Origin: Berberis thunbergii
Lineage: Eukaryota; Streptophyta; Magnoliopsida; Ranunculales; Berberidaceae
NCBI GenBank assembly: GCA_003290165.1
Contig: QNQO01002046.1
Span: 1-64,000, forward strand
Direction: 5' to 3'
DNA length: 64,000 nucleotides
Positions within the stretch are counted from its first letter, which is position 1. Every line of letters begins with the position of its first letter. The translations under genes and the position numbers were made by a program. Under the pieces are notes generated by a model. It searched no databases, had not been told where the DNA came from, and saw nothing but the letters and a program-made list of their open reading frames with translations. This document shows positions 20,076 to 31,036 of the stretch, one piece after another.

Positions 20076-22191
20076 TCAAACAGACCCTTGGAGCATGTAG
20101 TGCTTCATGATCCTTTCAGATTCAAAATTCAAGGCATGATAGGTAGCAAGAAATTCTTCGAATTTGATTGCTCCGAACTTTGGTGGATTGAGCTCATAAT
20201 CAATAAGCTCTTTAGCAGGTTGAATAATGCTGTCTGCCGGAGGAAAAAGGAAGTTTGCAATGGTTGTTCGTGCAACACTTGGATTAGTCACTGCTCGGTG
20301 TTCAACACTGTGTAAGATCCCATTGCTGACAATCTACATACAAACAAAAAAAAGTTTAAAAAACTTAAACTTCATTGTGTTCAAATAGTTATAAAAATAA
20401 GATGAAATCCATAAAAACATGCAAGTATACCTGCAATTGGTTGCCCAAGTTTACAACAAATGCATTAGGAAGAGGTTCGACACCTATCCATTCTCCATTT
20501 TTTAGTACTTGAAGGCCAGGAAGGTCTCCTTGAAGAAGAAGAGTGATCGTGTTCGGGTCACAATGCCTTGGCAAGCCCAGTGTTAGACTAGGGTCTGGAC
20601 ATGGTGGGTAGTGATTAATTGCCATGAACTGATCAGTGCAGAGCTCATCTCTGAAATAATCTGTATCCATTCCTAGTCCTTCAGCAATTAGCTCCATCAG
20701 TCTCTGAGCCAGTTTCCTTACTTCCACTGTGAATGTTCCTGTTATCTCTCTTTCGGAAGGAACAAATCACATATGAATATTCAAATACTTAAATAGTAGT
20801 GAATGGGTGGAAGTCTCAAAGTAGGGCAGGAAAATAGACGGTCAACAAATTTCTGATTTGCAACTCCATGACAACACTTCTGCTAGTCTCCAAAACTTAA
20901 ATCAAGAAGGTGAACAAGAGCAAGATCACAATCTAGACAAAGCAGAAACAGAAGGGATGAGGCCAATCAAGTAATTTGTGATGTTGATGAAGAAGCAACT
21001 GAAGGTGGTGCAAGTAAAGAAGTTCAACTACTGGGCAGGGGCAATCGATGATAGAAAGAGACAATACAAAATTTTACATGCTTGGCTAAGCAAGATGAAG
21101 TTCTAAGAGATGTTAATATCAACACAATGGATTTTCCTTCTCTATCTATGAAATAGAAGTAAGTGATGAAATAGAAGCTATAAAGAGACATGACAGGGAT
21201 GCAGTGAAGGAAGATTACACATGGTTCAAGGCTTTATGGAAAAAGGAGAACAGTCGAACAAAAACTATGTTGGGTCAAGAAAATTGTGAAGATTCTAAAG
21301 AAGAATATGAGTCAAGTTCTTATAACAAAGATGTTGCAAGAGAATTAACTACAAAGAGTTTTCAAACCTTACACCTAAATTTTAGCTTTTGTCCTCGAAG
21401 ATCTACTGGTGAAACATGAGATTAGTATAGCCCTTTTAGTGGAGTTTCTCCCTCTTGAAAGATTGTATTTGAATCTTCTTATTTTTCCTTAATATAAAGG
21501 TTATGGGTCGTTGAAACCCTACTTGCTTTCCAAAAATATATATATACATAAATAATTCGATAACTCGCATGCTTGCTAATCATGAACGAAATGCTGCAAA
21601 GTACCTGTATGTTGTTGGTTTTGAAGGCCACATATGTTTGTATTTCTCTAAGGGATGGCAGGGATGCACAAGACGGTCCCTCCAGTAATGAGTGCGTTCT
21701 TTGTCATATTCACCAACACCGCTAGTATGGATCCTAACCAGCTGCTTGCGGTCCTCCGAGTACAGACTCGCCTTGTCTTCCTCAGTAATCACCTGAAAGA
21801 ATTCTTCTCCAATGCCCATCATGTCACTAATCACTTTTTCAGGAACTCCGTGGTTAATCACCTGTGTACACGTAAAAACAATTAGTGACATAAACAATTC
21901 TGCTGTCACTTGAAAATTTCATGCATGTAGCACTAATAAAGGCTAAAAAAACTTTAAAACATCAAATAGTACTGAATTTCAGGTCACCTGAAAGAATCCA
22001 TACTCCTTACTAGCATTTATAATTTGACCAATGGTATTCTTCCGATTAAGATCGTTATCCCCACCGAGATCAATAACTGGGATGTCTTTACATGCTGGAA
22101 TATCGAAACGTTTTCCAGGTTGCCTATCAACAGGGACAATGAAAGATTCAGGAACAGAATCATTCAACCTATTGGAAAGGAGCTTCTCCAT
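20076..22191 (-). CDS. H6H-like 2OG-Fe(II) dioxygenase, A type, intact (A3)
   Basis: Exons 21988-22191, 21605-21861, 20431-20749 and 20076-20333 give about 345 residues. The start is MEKLLSNRLNDSVPESFIVP. The DIOX_N part includes IPVIDLGGDNDLN and FGFFQVINHG-like joints across intron 1. HYWRDRLVHPCHPLE and WPSKPTTYR match H6H relatives. The catalytic core has NHYPPCPDPSLTLG, iron ligands about His216 and Asp218 (HCDPN), distal His about 272 (EHRAVTN) and Arg282-Thr-Thr284 for 2-oxoglutarate. A 6 bp insertion in exon 2 (about 21707-21715) adds two residues, giving TSGVGEYDKE where others have TSRDYDKE. A small-molecule oxygenase in the cytosol is expected; the substrate is unknown. TATA-like TATAAATT lies at about 22238-22245. 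Intron 2 (856 bp) holds the shared retroposon-like insert. Confidence 0.92.
20860..21540 (+). repeat. Retroposon-like insert in intron 2 of A3
   Basis: Orthologous to the insert in A2 and A4, with TWFKALWKKENSRT and MLGQENCEDSKEE-type fragments, a shortened 3' coding part, and the same ...AACCCTACTTGCTTTCC end followed by an A-rich/TATA tract. Confidence 0.5.
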
Positions 22192-22237
22192 CGTCTAATA
22201 CTATGTTAAACTGTTAACTGACCAGTTTGATTGCTCA

Positions 22238-22245
22238 ATTTTATA
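22238..22245 (-). promoter_or_regulatory. TATA box of dioxygenase A3
   Basis: TATAAAAT/TATAAATT-like word on the minus strand, about 48 bp before the ATG at 22191. Confidence 0.4.
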
Positions 22246-22724
22246 GCTACTATGGAACTAAATTAATTATGTTTATGTCCTTTTGTCGATAATTACCTAC
22301 TCTTTTATTGGTGATTAATCACGTGCCATGTGACCTAGTTGTTCAATACGGAACTACATTAGTGTTTATTCTATCAACTCTTTTGTCATGGATTAGTGAC
22401 CTTGTTTAAAATAGATCAGCCTCTTAGGTTGGTTCTCTTATTGACTATGATTCCTTTAAGCTCTGACAATCTGAGAAGTAATAACAATTTTTTTTTATAT
22501 GAATGAAAATGCTAATTTCCTGGGCTCTAGTGTAAAAGCATCTCCATTCACTTATACATCGGAACCTCTGCAATGGTCATGTGCATGAAATGTAAAGCTT
22601 AAACAGTATTTGGTAATCAAGTAAAAGGACAAGATTTTAGGTTCAATAAGTGAACAAAAAAGTCAGAGGAAGCAATAGTTCTCTGCCTACGGCTCTGCCA
22701 TTGAATGTGTTGTTGCCAGGATAA

Positions 22725-23070
22725 ATTGATTTTTTTTTATCCATTTATAGTTTCAACCTAATCAAGTGACTCTGCTAACACCAAAACTCTTGGATAAGAA
22801 TGAGTTTTGCACCATGAGAGGCCTCTCTCTTCACTGGAAAAACATTCACCCATGAAACTCAAGCCAACAACTTCGTTAAGCCAGAGCTTATTCACCTTGA
22901 AGTAACAACTTGTGTTACCATCAGTTTTGCACCATGAGGGTCACTGAGTCCTCAAAGAGGGGACTGTCGTAAATGGTTTCAGCTATGTTTGGGGAAAAAC
23001 ATTCTGAGTGTGCCAGGGTACCGGTAGACTAATTCAAGTCATCCATGGTATCAAATCCTTTTCTCTCCAG
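22725..23070 (-). repeat. Array spacer block 2
   Basis: Second copy of the conserved spacer block, continuing into a tail (GTTTCAGCTATGTTTG, GTGCCAGG, CAAGTCATCCATGG) that is shared only with 42030-42110. This ties the unit at 22.7-25.4 kb to that at 42-46 kb. Confidence 0.65.
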
Positions 23071-23284
23071 ATGATTGAGTTTAGGAGTAAATTTTGCCAT
23101 GATTGCAATCCCACTTTTAATATCAAGAAGGTTTTTTTTGTGTGCAATCATTCATGAAATAGGAAATAATTCATACATAAAAAATGATTATAAGAACTCA
23201 CAGCCTACTTGACTACAATATATATGACCATCTTTGATTTATCATCTCACAGATTTTACTGTAACTAAACTTAGATCTTTGTAC

Positions 23285-23515
23285 TTTCTAACCTTCTCTA
23301 GGTCAATTTTCAAGCTTCTTAGGTACTAACATATTCCGTGTATGTGTATGCTCTGAACTTTAGTGGGTTTAGCTCATCATCAACAAGCTCTTTGGAAGGT
23401 TCAATTATGCTATCTGGCGAAGGACTAAGGAAAGTCACAATGCTTGTTCTTGCAACGCTTGAATTAGTCACTGCTCGGTGTTCAGCACTATGTAACATGC
23501 CATTGCTGATAATCA
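23285..23515 (-). pseudogene. Isolated exon 4 of a B-type-like dioxygenase (remnant 1)
   Basis: Only the last exon survives: HSAEHRAVTNSSVARTS, SIIEPSKELVDDELNP. It has an early stop (23319-23321) and no usable 3' splice acceptor (GTTG where paralogs have GTAG before ATTATC). Exons 1-3 are missing: the intron 3 sequence jumps at about 23546 to sequence equivalent to 44190, a deletion of about 1 kb relative to remnant 2. Dead. Confidence 0.88.
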
Positions 23516-23969
23516 ACATCCAAATGAAAGACAGATTTGAAAACTTAATTCATGCACTTTGACAAAATTTTGCGCAGCAGAGGCAGCAGTATTGAAATTA
23601 ATTTAGCACCAAGGATGGCAACAAGGTCAGCTTTCTTATGATGGAAAGATTTTATTTTTTAATTTTTATGACATTAATAGCTTATATACTCTCGTCTCAA
23701 AGTGGGGATATCATCCAATTGCACTAAACATTCCTCAATTAGTTAAAAACCTTAATTCTGTGACTGTGACATATTCAGAGGTGTTCGAACTCACGAGTGC
23801 ATCCAGGCTGCTCAAAAGGCCTTTAATATGTACTACTCCAGCATTGATCCTTAATAGAATACTTCTCATTAAGCAACCCATAAATAAATAATAATACACT
23901 CCTCGACTAAAATACATTATACAAAATCATCTTTGATCTTCCATCTCAAACATTTTATTGTAATTGTAC

Positions 23970-25378
23970 CTAGAGCTTATAGTGCTTCATAACTTTTTCT
24001 GTATCATACAATGCTTGATAGATACTGAGAAATTCCTGATATTTGTATGCTCTGAACTTTGGTGGATTGAGCTCATCGTCAACAACCTCTTTGCAAGGTT
24101 CAATAATGCTCTCTGGCGAAGGATTAAGGAACGTCACAATGGTTGTTCTCGCAACGCTTGAATTAGTCACTGCTCGATGTTCAGCACTATGCAACATCCC
24201 ATTACTGATAATCTACATCCAAATAAAATACAAGTTCGATTACTTAAACTTCATTTTTGGAAGAATTTATATCTATAAAAAGATGTGTAGTCTGTACCTC
24301 TAATTGGCTGCCCAATATTACAACAAATGTATTAGGGAGAGGTTCAACAGCAATCCATTCTTCATCTTTCAGTACTTGAAGACCGGGGACATTTCCTTGG
24401 TGAAGAAGAGTGATCGTGTTAGGATCAGTATGCTTTGGTAAACCTAATGTTATACTGGGGTCTGGACATGGTGGGTAACGATTGATTGACATGGACTGAA
24501 TCTTGCTGAGCTCGTTACTATAATCTAAATCAATTCCTAGCCCTTCACAAATTAGCTCTAGCAGTCTCAAACTCAACCTCCTCAGTTCCATCGTATATAT
24601 CTCTGCTACATCTCTACAATGGAATGCATCGCCAAATAAATAAGTGTGACTAATCACTTACTAATAATATAGACTTGAAGATCGATAGTCTATGATCATG
24701 GTGTCGGGTGCGATTAGGCTGAAAACAAATATCTGTGCTTTGTTTTCTTAATTATAGCATTGAGAGAAACCTCTATAATTGGCATATCAACTAGCTTGAT
24801 GATGATTAAGTGCTAAAAGAAATTTATAGTATACCTGTAATTTGTTGGTTTTGAAGGCCACAAGTGTCTAAATTCTTCTATAGGATAGGAAGCATGTTTA
24901 AGATTATCCCTCCAGTAATGGACATCTTCTTTGCCATAATTCCGGCTAGTATGGACCCTAGTTATCTCCCTGCTGTCATCAGAGTACTTACTGATTGCAT
25001 CGCCCCCTGCAATCATCTGGAAGAATTCCTCCGCAACACTCATCATGTCATTAGTCATGTTTTCATCAACTCCGTGATTAATCACCTACAAAAATAAGCA
25101 GTTAATCTTAGAACATTCATTCGTGTGCTAATTTTAAAGAACAAATCGTCAAATACTGAATTATGTATAACCTCAAAGAATCCGAAGTCCTTGCTAGCTT
25201 TTATGATTTCGTGGACTATATTGGCTCGTTCTCGGTCATTATCTCTACTGAGATCTATTACTGGAATTGATTTACATGCTGGAATGGAACATTTTCCAGG
25301 TTGCAATTCAACAGGTAGGATATAGGATTCAGGAACAGAAGAGAGGTTTAATCTGTTGGATAGGAGATTCTCCATCAT
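23970..25378 (-). CDS. H6H-like 2OG-Fe(II) dioxygenase, B type, intact (B1)
   Basis: Exons 25172-25378, 24835-25085, 24298-24613 and 23970-24212 give about 338 residues from the first of two ATGs (MMENLLSNRLNLSSVPESYI). B-type marks: VINHGVDENM, HYWRDNLKHASYPIEE, WPSKPTNYR, NRYPPCPDPS, iron ligands about His214 and Asp216 in HTDPN, distal His about 270 (EHRAVTN), Arg-Thr-Thr for 2-oxoglutarate, and a short C-terminus ending KVMKHYKL. One codon is missing after DLDY relative to A type. It is the most divergent of the B genes: exon 1 ends in GAG (FFEV) instead of CAG, and it has FVVILGSQLE where the others have FVVNLGNQLE. The reaction type is as for the family; the substrate is unknown. TATAAATT at about 25455-25462 would serve as TATA box. 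Confidence 0.92.
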
Positions 25379-25454
25379 CCAGTAAGTGGCTAGCTGCTAC
25401 AAACTGTAAACTGGGATTTGAGATTTGCTTGGCTTCAAGAACAATTACAGTGTT

Positions 25455-25462
25455 AATTTATA
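25455..25462 (-). promoter_or_regulatory. TATA box of dioxygenase B1
   Basis: TATAAATT on the minus strand, about 80 bp before the start. Equivalent words lie upstream of B2 (46063-46070), B3 (49394-49401) and B4 (about 55621-55628). Confidence 0.45.
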
Positions 25463-25611
25463 ACTAAAAGTGGGAAAAGAAAGTTGACTTTGTTCCATTA
25501 TTTTAGGACTAGTGGTGCTTCAGGACATGTTCTCTGTATCTACACAAATAAAGAAGCATCAGAAAATGACTTCCAAAGACCCATTTTTCAATCAAATAGA
25601 TAAGAGTCATT

Positions 25612-25775
25612 CTACATGGCGAGGAAACGAGCGAGGGGAGGGAGGTGGCGAGGTGGGGACCGTTCGTCTCTCTTGGGAAGCGTGCTGTCATTTTTTGTAC
25701 GCGCATCCTGAGAGAGATGAACGGTCCCCGTCCCGCCGCCTCCCTTCCCTCGCTCGTTTCCTCGCCATTTAGAAT
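25612..25775. mobile_element. Foldback MITE, same family as 550-726
   Basis: The left arm (GGCGAGGAAACGAGCGAGGG) and right arm (CCCTCGCTCGTTTCCTCGCC) are near-perfect inverted copies; the middle is also partly self-complementary (GGGACCGTTCGTCTCTC with GAGATGAACGGTCCC). The GC-rich ends stand out in AT-rich DNA. No coding capacity. Confidence 0.7.
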
Positions 25776-25985
25776 TTCTCAATAGATAATGTAAAACTGT
25801 AAAGTACTTTAGTCAAATAACATTAATTTAAGTGCTACTAGTACAAGAATAAATCATCAAATCATGAATTGTCTTAGGACTATTAATGCTTATTAGGTTC
25901 TTTGTATTAACTCTTGTATTAAGATAATAAAAATTAAATAAATAATGGAGAATGGATATAAACATATGCTAAATATATGATTCAT
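25776..25985. other. AT-rich spacer of B-type units
   Basis: Words such as TTAAGTGCTACTAGTAC and CATGTGCTAAATATGTGATTCATT recur upstream of all B genes (around 46.3, 49.7 and 56.0 kb). No gene seen. Confidence 0.55.
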
Positions 25986-26700
25986 TTTATCATACAAGAA
26001 AAATTCTAGAGTCAGCCCCTAGCGTCAAGGATTGTGATTTCGTTTTTCAAGTTAATTTCGTTATCCTGATTTTATGAAATATTTCGGTGTGCAAAAAAAA
26101 AAAAAGGTAAAAATTTTGAGAATGCATGAAATATATATAATGAATGTCGAGGATATATGAAATATGTGAAGAAAAAAAGAAGATGCAAGTTAAGAAATCT
26201 ATTAAAGACATTAAATGAACCCTAAGTACCACGAAATGAACAAGCATGAAACCAACATATAATTAGAAAATCAGGGGGTGATTTCAAAATTCAATATATA
26301 TAAGTAGAAGAAATATAATTAGAAATAGGAAGAGGTTTCAAAAAACAATAAATATTTAGAAGAAATGATAATTATAAATAATAAAAAAACCCAAAACTTA
26401 TAAAATAAAATATAAAAAATAGAAATTGTTTCGAAAAAACTATAATTTTGGGTAGCCGATTTTTGTATTTTTACTTAAAAATGAAATTTACGAAAAAAAA
26501 AACTCTAAATTTTCGAAGAAACCTTGAAATTTATCGAAAAAACCCTGGAAAAAAATGTAATTTTTTTATTTTGCCATTTTTCTTTTCATAATTTCAAAAA
26601 AAGAATTTTACCGAAATTTTGCAAGATTTTGCGAAATCACATTCCTTCCCTAGCTCCAGGGAGGCTCTCTAGCAGGTGATTATGAGAGAGTAGGAACACA
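25986..26700. repeat. AT-rich dispersed repeat (copy 1)
   Basis: About 650 bp, strongly A/T-rich, starting near CCCCTAGCGTCAAGGATTGTGATTTC and ending GAAATCACATTCCTTCCCTAG...GGCTCTCTAGCAGG. The ends are partly inverted repeats of each other. A second copy lies at 50040-50640 and a 5' fragment at 51690-51749. It may be a large MITE of unknown superfamily. Confidence 0.55.
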
Positions 26701-26704
26701 AAGT

Positions 26705-26955
26705 AAGGGAGATTTTTTATCCATTTATAGTTTCAACCTAATCAAGGGACTCTGCTAACACCAAAACTCTTGGATAAGAATCAGTTTTGCACCATGAGAG
26801 GCCTCTCTCTTCACTGGAAAAACATTCACCCATGAAACTCGAGCCAACATCTTCGTCAAGCCAGTGCTTATTTACCTTGAAGTGACAACTTGTGTTACCA
26901 TCAGTTTTGCACCATGAGGCTGCTAAGTCCTCCAAGGGGGATGTCATCAATGGTA
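26705..26955 (-). repeat. Array spacer block 3
   Basis: Best-preserved copy of the conserved block: a minus-strand frame of 70 codons (26738-26950) with SWCKTDGNTSCHFKVNKHWL and GSSFMGECFSSEERGLSW. It is fused directly to the AT-rich repeat on its left at about 26705. Confidence 0.65.
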
Positions 26956-28062
26956 ATACTAATTTAAGTCATCCATAACCAAATATATTTGAGAATTTGC
27001 ACTCTGATTTAAACTACGAGAAGTATGACCGAATCTAAAATATATATTATCCCTCTCTGTGAACCTTTTATTTCTTTCATTTGATTTCCATCATCTCATC
27101 TCTTTTCTGTAGATCCATATAAATACACAAATTTAAGTACAAAAGATCAATGGGACAAGATCCCTTGTTTGTCATGAAGGCAGTTAATCACCCTCCTTAT
27201 GTAAGGAGTTGATGCCACCTCTTGCTTCTTCACATGGTTGTGAGATGAGGATACACATCAAAAGTATTCGATAGAAGAGGTTTCCAACTAAATACTATTA
27301 GAAATTCCTTTCGAATCAACAAGGATCACATATAGCACTATGGCTAGAGATTTATCACTGGTTGTATCTCATAATAATGCTGAGACATAAAATAAGTAAT
27401 CAACCTAACAGTTGTGGTACGTAGTTGACTTTATCTGAGTACTTGTCGCTCATTTTAGATCTCTTTAGTTAAAGTAATTCTCTAAACCTTCATCCCTCCA
27501 CCCTGCCAGTTGATCTAGTTGAAAAGAAAAACAAAGTTCAACTTGAAATCCTATCTCACTCTTCCAATAATTGAATCCAATGTTCGGGTTTCTCCATTAA
27601 ACACAAATTTTTGCTTTGCGTCTCATTAACTTTCCTTGGATCTTTCAGATGTTACTCAGATTCACCAGGGTCGTCTGTGAAGCTAGCAAATCTCACAGCC
27701 TTTGAAATAGAAACACTTTAGCCAAATAAAAGTTGTATCTAAAACAACTGAAACACTAAGTGATTAAAATATGAAATTTCATATGTAGAAACCATATATA
27801 TGTCTATTTATTTCACAGGTAAATAACTTAGAAGCTGTTTAATTAGGTGACAAAGCTAGTAACTTATTTTGCCTTTGCCTTGAGAACCGATTATTTTTTA
27901 GGGTTTCTAGACTTCCATTACATCTGTTACATCCCATTTAAAATGTTATATGACAATTTAAAAAACATTTATTTAAGACTTAGAATTTGTTTATTTGGCG
28001 TAAAGTACCAAAAGACATTTAAAGCCCACACCAATGCCTTGGCACACTCTGGCAAAGAGCAA
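26956..28062. other. Spacer between block 3 and dioxygenase A4
   Basis: Collinear with 18906-20075; contains uninterrupted versions of the CACTA and gypsy target sites (about 27413 and 28040). A plus-strand ATATAAATACAC at about 27117-27128 looks like a TATA box but I see no gene after it. Confidence 0.7.
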
Positions 28063-30348
28063 TCAAACAGACCCTTGGAGCATGAAGTGCTTCATGATCC
28101 TGTCAGGTTCAGTATACAAGGCTAGATAGGTAGCAACAAATTCTTTGTATTTGATAGCTCCGAACTTTGGTGGATTGAGCTCATAATCAATAAACTCTTT
28201 AGCAGGTTGAATAATGCTGTCTTTCGGAGGAGCAAGGAAGTTTGCAATGGTTGTTCTTGCAACACTTGGGTTAGTCACTACTCGGTGTTCAACACTGTGT
28301 AACATCCCATTGCTGATAATCTACACACAAATGAAAACAAGTTGAGAAACTTATACTTCATTTTGTTCAAGTAAGTATAGAAATAAGACAAATCCATAAG
28401 AACGTGCAAGTGTACCTGCAATTGGTTGCCTAAGTTTACAGCAAATGCATTAGGAAGAGGTTCGACACCTATCCATTCTCCGTTTTTTAGTACTTGAAGG
28501 CCAGGAAGGTCTCCTTGTTGAAGAAGAGTGATCGTGTTCGGGTCACAATGCCTTGGTGTGCCCAGTGTTAGACTAGGGTCTGGACATGGTGGGTAGTGAT
28601 TAATTCCCATGTACTGATAGGTGCAGAGCTCATTTCTGAAATAATCCGTATCCATTCCTAGTCCTTCAGCAATTAGCTCCATCAGTCTCTGAGCCAGTTT
28701 CCTCACTTCCACTGAGTATGTTCCTGTTATCTCTCTTTCGGAAGGAACAAATCACATATGAATAAATATATAAACAAATACATAAGTAGTAGTGAATGGT
28801 GGAAATCACAAAGTAGGGCAGAAAAATAGACAGCCAACAAATTCTTGATTTGCAACTCCATGACAACACTTTCACTAGTCTCCAAAACTTTGATCAGGAA
28901 CTTGATATTGTGAACCTACAGGTGCAACCTGTATTGGGAGATACTCAAATAAAAATGGTGAACAAGAGCAAGATCACATTCTAGAAAAAGCAGAAACAGA
29001 AGGGGATGAAGCTAATCAAGTAATAATGAAGAAGCAACTGAAGTGGTGGAGTAAAAAGTTCAACTACTGCACAGGGCAATTGAAGCTAGACCAGAGACAA
29101 TACAAGATTCTATCTACATGCTTGGCTATGCAAGCTGGGTTCTAAGAGGAGTTAATGTCAACATCAGAAATGTTCCTTCTCTATCTCAAGTTGAACATTT
29201 TTTTTACGATGATAAATAAATACGACAAGGGAAATGAAGTAAGTAATGAAGTGAAAGAAGCTATAAAGAGACATGGCAGGGATGTGGCAAAGGAAGATTA
29301 TACATGGTTTAAGGCTTTATGGAAAAAGGAGAACAATCGAACATAAATTATGTTGGGTCAAGAAAATTGCAAGGATTCTAAAGAAGAATGCGAGTTAAGT
29401 CCTTCTAGTGAAGATGTTGCAATAGAATTAGCTACAAAGAAGTTTTCAAACGCTTACACAAAATATTTTAGACTTTGTCCTCGAAAATCCACTAGAACTA
29501 AGACAAGGAACAAAAAAGTACAGAGGATGAACTATATGACTCCACAACAAAGAAAAAAAGGTAATTTAACTTGCCCAATGCTAGTGAAACATCATATTAG
29601 TGCAACCCTTGTGGTAGTCTTTCTCCCTCTTGAGAGAGATTATATTTCAATCTTCTTATTTTTCTATAATATAAAGGTTAGGGGTCCTTACAACCCTACT
29701 TGTTTTCCAATAGAAAAATAAAAAACATAAATAATTTGATAACTCGCCTGCTTGCTAACCATGCATGAAATGATGCGAAGTACCTGTATGTTGTTGGTTT
29801 TGAAGGCCACATGTGTTTGTATTTCTCTAAGGGATGGCAGGGATGCCCAAGACGGTCCCTCCAGTAATGAGTGTCTTCTTTGTCATAATCATGGCTAGTA
29901 TGGATCCTAACAAGCTGCTGGGGGTCCTCCGAATACAGACTCGCCTTGTCTTCCTCAGTAATCACCTGGAAGAATTCTTCTCCAATGCTCATCATGTCAC
30001 TACTCACTTTTTCAGGAACTCCGTGGTTAATCACCTGTGTATATGTACAAACAACCAGTGACATAAAACAATTACTTAAAGAGTTCATGCATCTAGTACT
30101 ACTAAAGGCTAAAAAAACTCATCAAATACTGAATTTCAGGTCACCTGAAATAATCCATACTCCTTACTAGCATTTATAATTTGACCAATGGTATTCTTCC
30201 GATTAAGATCGTTATCCCCACCGAGATCAATAACTGGGATGTCTTTACATGCTGGAATATCGAAGCATTTTCCAGGTTGTGTGTCAACAGGGACAATGAA
30301 AGATTCAGGAACAGAATCGTTCAACCTATTGGAAAGGAGCTTTTCCAT
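28063..30348 (-). CDS. H6H-like 2OG-Fe(II) dioxygenase, A type, intact (A4)
   Basis: Exons 30145-30348, 29784-30034, 28416-28734 and 28063-28320 give about 343 residues. It starts MEKLLSNRLNDSVPESFIVP and ends IMKHFMLQGSV. The core has NHYPPCPDPSLTLG, iron ligands about His214 and Asp216 (HCDPN), distal His about 270 (EHRVVTN) and Arg-Thr-Thr. It differs from A3 near the pocket-facing stretch of exon 3 (ELCTYQYMGINHY where A3 has ELCTDQFMAINHY, and LQQGDLPG where A3 has LLQGDLPG), which could alter substrate choice; this is an inference. No lesion seen. Intron 2 is about 1.05 kb because of the shared retroposon-like insert. TATA box at 30397-30403. Confidence 0.92.
28890..29715 (+). repeat. 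Retroposon-like insert in intron 2 of A4
   Basis: Longest copy of the shared insert. Plus-strand coding pieces include YDKGNEVSNEVKEAIKRHGR, DYTWFKALWKKENNRT (29155-29346) and MLGQENCKDSKEECELSPSS (29350-29721), interrupted by stops. It ends ...AACCCTACTTGTTTTCC and an A-rich tail. Confidence 0.5.
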
Positions 30349-30396
30349 CGTCTAATACTATGTTAAACTGCTAACTTACCAGCTTGATTGCTCAAT

Positions 30397-30403
30397 CTTT
30401 ATA
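30397..30403 (-). promoter_or_regulatory. TATA box of dioxygenase A4
   Basis: TATAAAG on the minus strand, about 50 bp before the ATG at 30348. Confidence 0.45.
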
Positions 30404-30914
30404 GCTAGTGTGGAACTAAATTAATTAGTGTTTATTTCCTGTTGTCAATAAACTACCTACTCTTTCATTTGTCGATTAATCAAGTGCCCTGTGACCTAGT
30501 TCTTCAATTAGGAAATACATTAGTGTTTATTCTATCAACTCTTTTGTCATGGATTAGTGACATTGTTTAAAATAGACCAGACTTTTTTAGTAATTTAGAT
30601 TTGCAAGTTGGTTCTCTTATTGACTAGGATTCCTTTAAGCGCTGACAATCTGAGGAGGATACCATTTTTTTATATCGATGAAAACGCTAATTTCTTGGGC
30701 TTTAGTGAAAGAGCATCTCCATTCACTTATATAACTTATACATCGGATAACCTTTGCAATAGTCATGCGCACAAAATGTGAAACTTAAATAGTATTTGGT
30801 AAATTAAGTAAGAGGACAAGATTTTAGGTTGAATAAGCGAACAAAAAATTCATAGGAAGCAATGGTTGTCTGCATACGGCTCTGCCATTGAATGTGTTGT
30901 TGCCAGGATATATT

Positions 30915-31036
30915 GATTTTTTTTTATCCATTTATAGTTTCAACCTAATCAAGGGACTCTGCTAACACCAAAACTCTTGGATAAGAATCAGTTATGCACC
31001 ATAAGAGGGCTCTCTCTTCACTGGCAAAACATTCAA
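30915..31036 (-). repeat. Array spacer block 4, first part
   Basis: Matches the left half of the spacer block and is cut at 31036 by a CACTA-type end. The block resumes at 33825-33865 and then again at 42003, so 11 kb of insertions split it. Confidence 0.75.
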
